Below, in pieces: positions 4,724 to 5,852 of a stretch of 5,852 nt of DNA (the stretch's first letter is position 1; each line of letters opens with the position of its first letter). The translations under genes and the position numbers were made by a program. This DNA is from an uncultured Gemmatimonadota bacterium (GTDB lineage: Bacteria; Gemmatimonadota; Gemmatimonadetes; Gemmatimonadales; Gemmatimonadaceae). Location: contig CAMPKM010000202.1 of assembly GCA_946887155.1 (NCBI GenBank), forward strand, positions 1 through 5,852, given 5' to 3'. A model generated the notes under the pieces. It worked only from the letters and a program-made list of their open reading frames with translations. It did not search any database and had not been told where the DNA came from.

Positions 4724-5552
4724 ACGATGCCTTCTTCTTCGCCTTCTTCCTCGGCGCTTCTTCTTCCTCTTCCTCGCTGCCGCCGGCCAGGCTGGCCTTC
4801 AGCGCTTCCATGAGGTCGATGATCTTGCCGCCGCCATCCTGCGCCGGTTCGGCCGTGATCTCGTGGCCTTCGACCTTTCCCTGGATGGCTTCGAGCACGC
4901 GCTCGCGCACGGTGTCCTTGTACTTCGCCGGCTCGAAGGTGTCGTTCGTGCCCTGGTCGATGAGCTGCTTGGCGAGCTTCAACTCGCTGTCCTTCACGTC
5001 GCCTTCCGGGACCGGCACCTCGGTCGACGATTTCATCTCGTCGGCGTAGTGCAACTGCTCCATGACGATGACGTCGCCCTTTGGCCGCAGCAGCACCAGG
5101 TACTGCTGCCCGCGCGACGCATACTGGCCTAACGCGGCCCGCCCGGTCTCGTTCAGGGCCTTGGCCAGCAATCGATAGGCGCGATCGCCGCCCTTGTCCG
5201 GGCCCAGGTAGTAAATCTTCTCCAAGTACTCCCGGTCGACCTCGGCCAGCGGCACGAATTCATTGATGTCGATGGTGCCGGTCGCCTTTTCGTCGAGCGC
5301 CTTCAGTTCTTCGGGCGTGAACGTGACGTACTGGTCCTTGGCGAACTCGTAGCCCTTGATCATCTCGTCGCGCGGGACGACCTCGTTGTTGTCCTTGGGG
5401 CAGACGTACTGCTGCTTCACGCGCGTGCCGCACTTCTTGTGCAGCATGTTGAAGGACACGTTGGATCGTGATTCGGCGGACGAATAGATGTGCACGGGGA
5501 CGGAGACGAGTCCGAAGGAAATCGTGGCCGTGCCGGTAGACTTGACTGGCAT
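4722..5552 (-). CDS. ku: Bacterial Ku, DNA-end-binding protein of non-homologous end joining
   Basis: The 276-residue protein matches bacterial Ku, which forms a homodimeric ring around broken DNA ends and recruits ligase D. The N-terminus TGTATISFGLVSVPVHIYSS (6-25) is the family signature. NVSFNMLHKKCGTRV...YVCPKDNNEVV (31-59) carries two cysteines (41, 51) in the usual loop. IKGYEFAKDQYVTFTPEEL (65-83), IDINEFVPLAEVDREYLEKIYYLGPDK (94-120), YRLLAKALNETGRAALGQY (126-144) and LVLLRPKGDVIVMEQLHYADE (152-172) cover the barrel and bridge. LAKQLID...FEPAKYKDTVRERVLEAIQGK (193-226) is the conserved C-terminal core. Beyond about residue 240 comes a linker, six glutamates (260-265) and a lysine-rich end KKAKKKAS. 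Such basic tails in some Ku proteins aid DNA binding. No ligD gene is in the window. The DUF72 gene follows after 9 nt. ATG 5552 fits the family start although no Shine-Dalgarno sequence precedes it. Confidence 0.97.
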   Translation of the reverse strand: MPVKSTGTATISFGLVSVPVHIYSSAESRSNVSFNMLHKKCGTRVKQQYVCPKDNNEVVPRDEMIKGYEFAKDQYVTFTPEELKALDEKATGTIDINEFVPLAEVDREYLEKIYYLGPDKGGDRAYRLLAKALNETGRAALGQYASRGQQYLVLLRPKGDVIVMEQLHYADEMKSSTEVPVPEGDVKDSELKLAKQLIDQGTNDTFEPAKYKDTVRERVLEAIQGKVEGHEITAEPAQDGGGKIIDLMEALKASLAGGSEEEEEEAPRKKAKKKAS

Positions 5553-5753
5553 TGGTGCGAGATCGAAGGGGTGGCTGCGTCAGGACTGGTGCCCAACCTG
5601 CTGTCTTGTGAGGCTGATGCGGTTGCGGTTCCGGCGCAAGGGCCGGGTCGACGTCAAGTCGATCTCAGCAACGAGCTTAGCGGCCGGCTCGGCCGTCAGG
5701 ACGTGGGCTGCCGCTTGACCAGACTTCGCGCACCAGGGCCTTCAGATTGCAGA
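5553..5753. other. Upstream region of Ku without recognisable gene or promoter
   Basis: About 200 nt lie between the Ku start and the heptamer repeat. The stretch is GC-rich. It holds only weak 5-bp hairpins (for example CGGCC/GGCCG at 5681-5695) and a TTGACG near 5656-5651 (- strand) without a matching AT-rich -10 box. Open frames here lack starts with binding sites. The Ku promoter probably lies here or in the repeat, but I cannot place it. Confidence 0.45.
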
Positions 5754-5802
5754 CAATCGTCAATCGTCAATCGTCAATCGTCAATCGTCAATCGTCCATC
5801 CT
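5754..5802. repeat. Heptanucleotide tandem repeat CAATCGT, six perfect copies plus one degenerate
   Basis: CAATCGT is repeated without interruption at 5754, 5761, 5768, 5775, 5782 and 5789. It is followed by CCATCCT (5796-5802), which differs at two positions and overlaps the stop codon of the upstream - strand gene. The unit is not a multiple of three, so the array is non-coding by design. On the - strand each junction reads TTGACG, a 5-of-6 match to a -35 box, giving five such boxes 7 bp apart. Heptanucleotide tandem repeats are known in other bacteria, such as the STRR sequences of filamentous cyanobacteria, and can vary in copy number by slippage. Confidence 0.95.
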
Positions 5803-5852
5803 ACAGGCCGAACCAATAACTGGCCTTGATCAGGAACGTGTTCGCGGGGTGC
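5801..5852 (-). CDS. C-terminal end of a probable outer-membrane beta-barrel protein (start outside the window)
   Basis: Reading leftward from the window edge, one frame ends in HPANTFLIKASYWFGL followed by TAG (5803-5801). The alternating hydrophobic and polar pattern NTFLIKASYWF, with aromatic residues at the very end, is what the last strand of an outer-membrane barrel looks like, for example in TonB-dependent receptors and porins. The tandem repeat begins immediately at the stop. With 16 visible codons the class is uncertain, and no specific family can be named. The alternative is that this frame is non-coding by chance. Confidence 0.45.
   Translation of the reverse strand, partial: HPANTFLIKASYWFGL

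Noticed and set aside
4479..5132. 217-codon open frame on the + strand
   Set aside because: It is antisense to Ku and DUF72, both recognised with complete motif sets. The apparent leucine-arginine-rich protein is a shadow.
5754..5802. CRISPR array
   Set aside because: The units are 7 bp and directly adjacent, with no spacers of variable sequence, so this is a simple tandem repeat.
5490..5819. Open frame on the + strand containing RQSSIVN repeats
   Set aside because: The apparent peptide repeat is only the 7-bp DNA repeat translated over 21 bases; there is no ribosome-binding site, no family, and it lies antisense to the Ku start region.

Overview
This is a GC-rich chromosomal window. It holds two genes on the + strand at the left, which face a rightward block of genes that all run on the - strand. 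The gene content suggests a Gram-negative soil-type bacterium: a bacterial Ku protein, a MacB/FtsX-type permease, an ArsR-SRPBCC pair, an exported six-bladed propeller protein, a DUF1854 protein, and a C-terminal tail that looks like an outer-membrane barrel. Acidobacteriota (Vicinamibacteria-like) is my best guess, with Gemmatimonadota next. This is inference from family content, because the window contains no rRNA or other phylogenetic marker.

Left part, + strand (1-1517): the 3' end of a DUF1854-family gene (1-234) is followed by a 9-bp perfect hairpin. A short leader region carries a candidate promoter and a 15-codon mini-ORF. It leads into a 369-residue secreted beta-propeller protein (408-1517). 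A 263-bp gap then separates the convergent transcription units. It contains a perfect 16-bp-stem hairpin (1725-1761) that probably terminates transcription from both sides.

Right part, - strand (1781-5852, read right to left): the last 16 codons of a probable outer-membrane protein (5801-5852) come first, and a heptanucleotide tandem repeat (CAATCGT x6) lies directly after its stop codon. Next come Ku (4722-5552), a DUF72 protein whose start lies 9 nt after the Ku stop (3987-4712), a stand-alone ABC-transporter permease of the MacB/FtsX type (2670-3887), and finally an overlapping ArsR regulator and SRPBCC/AHSA1 gene pair (1781-2598).

How the genes work together: Ku is the end-binding factor of bacterial non-homologous end joining, and DUF72 is probably co-translated with it. 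The ArsR-SRPBCC pair looks like a self-contained autoregulated unit. Its promoter has a consensus TTGACA -35 box, and a perfect GTGACC-N4-GGTCAC palindrome fills the -35/-10 spacer. The predicted transcription start coincides with the GTG start codon, so the mRNA may be leaderless. The permease has no ATPase or periplasmic adaptor gene next to it. I see no prophage, insertion sequence, CRISPR array, tRNA or rRNA. The window looks like an ordinary chromosomal region, with its most interesting signals in the intergenic spaces.
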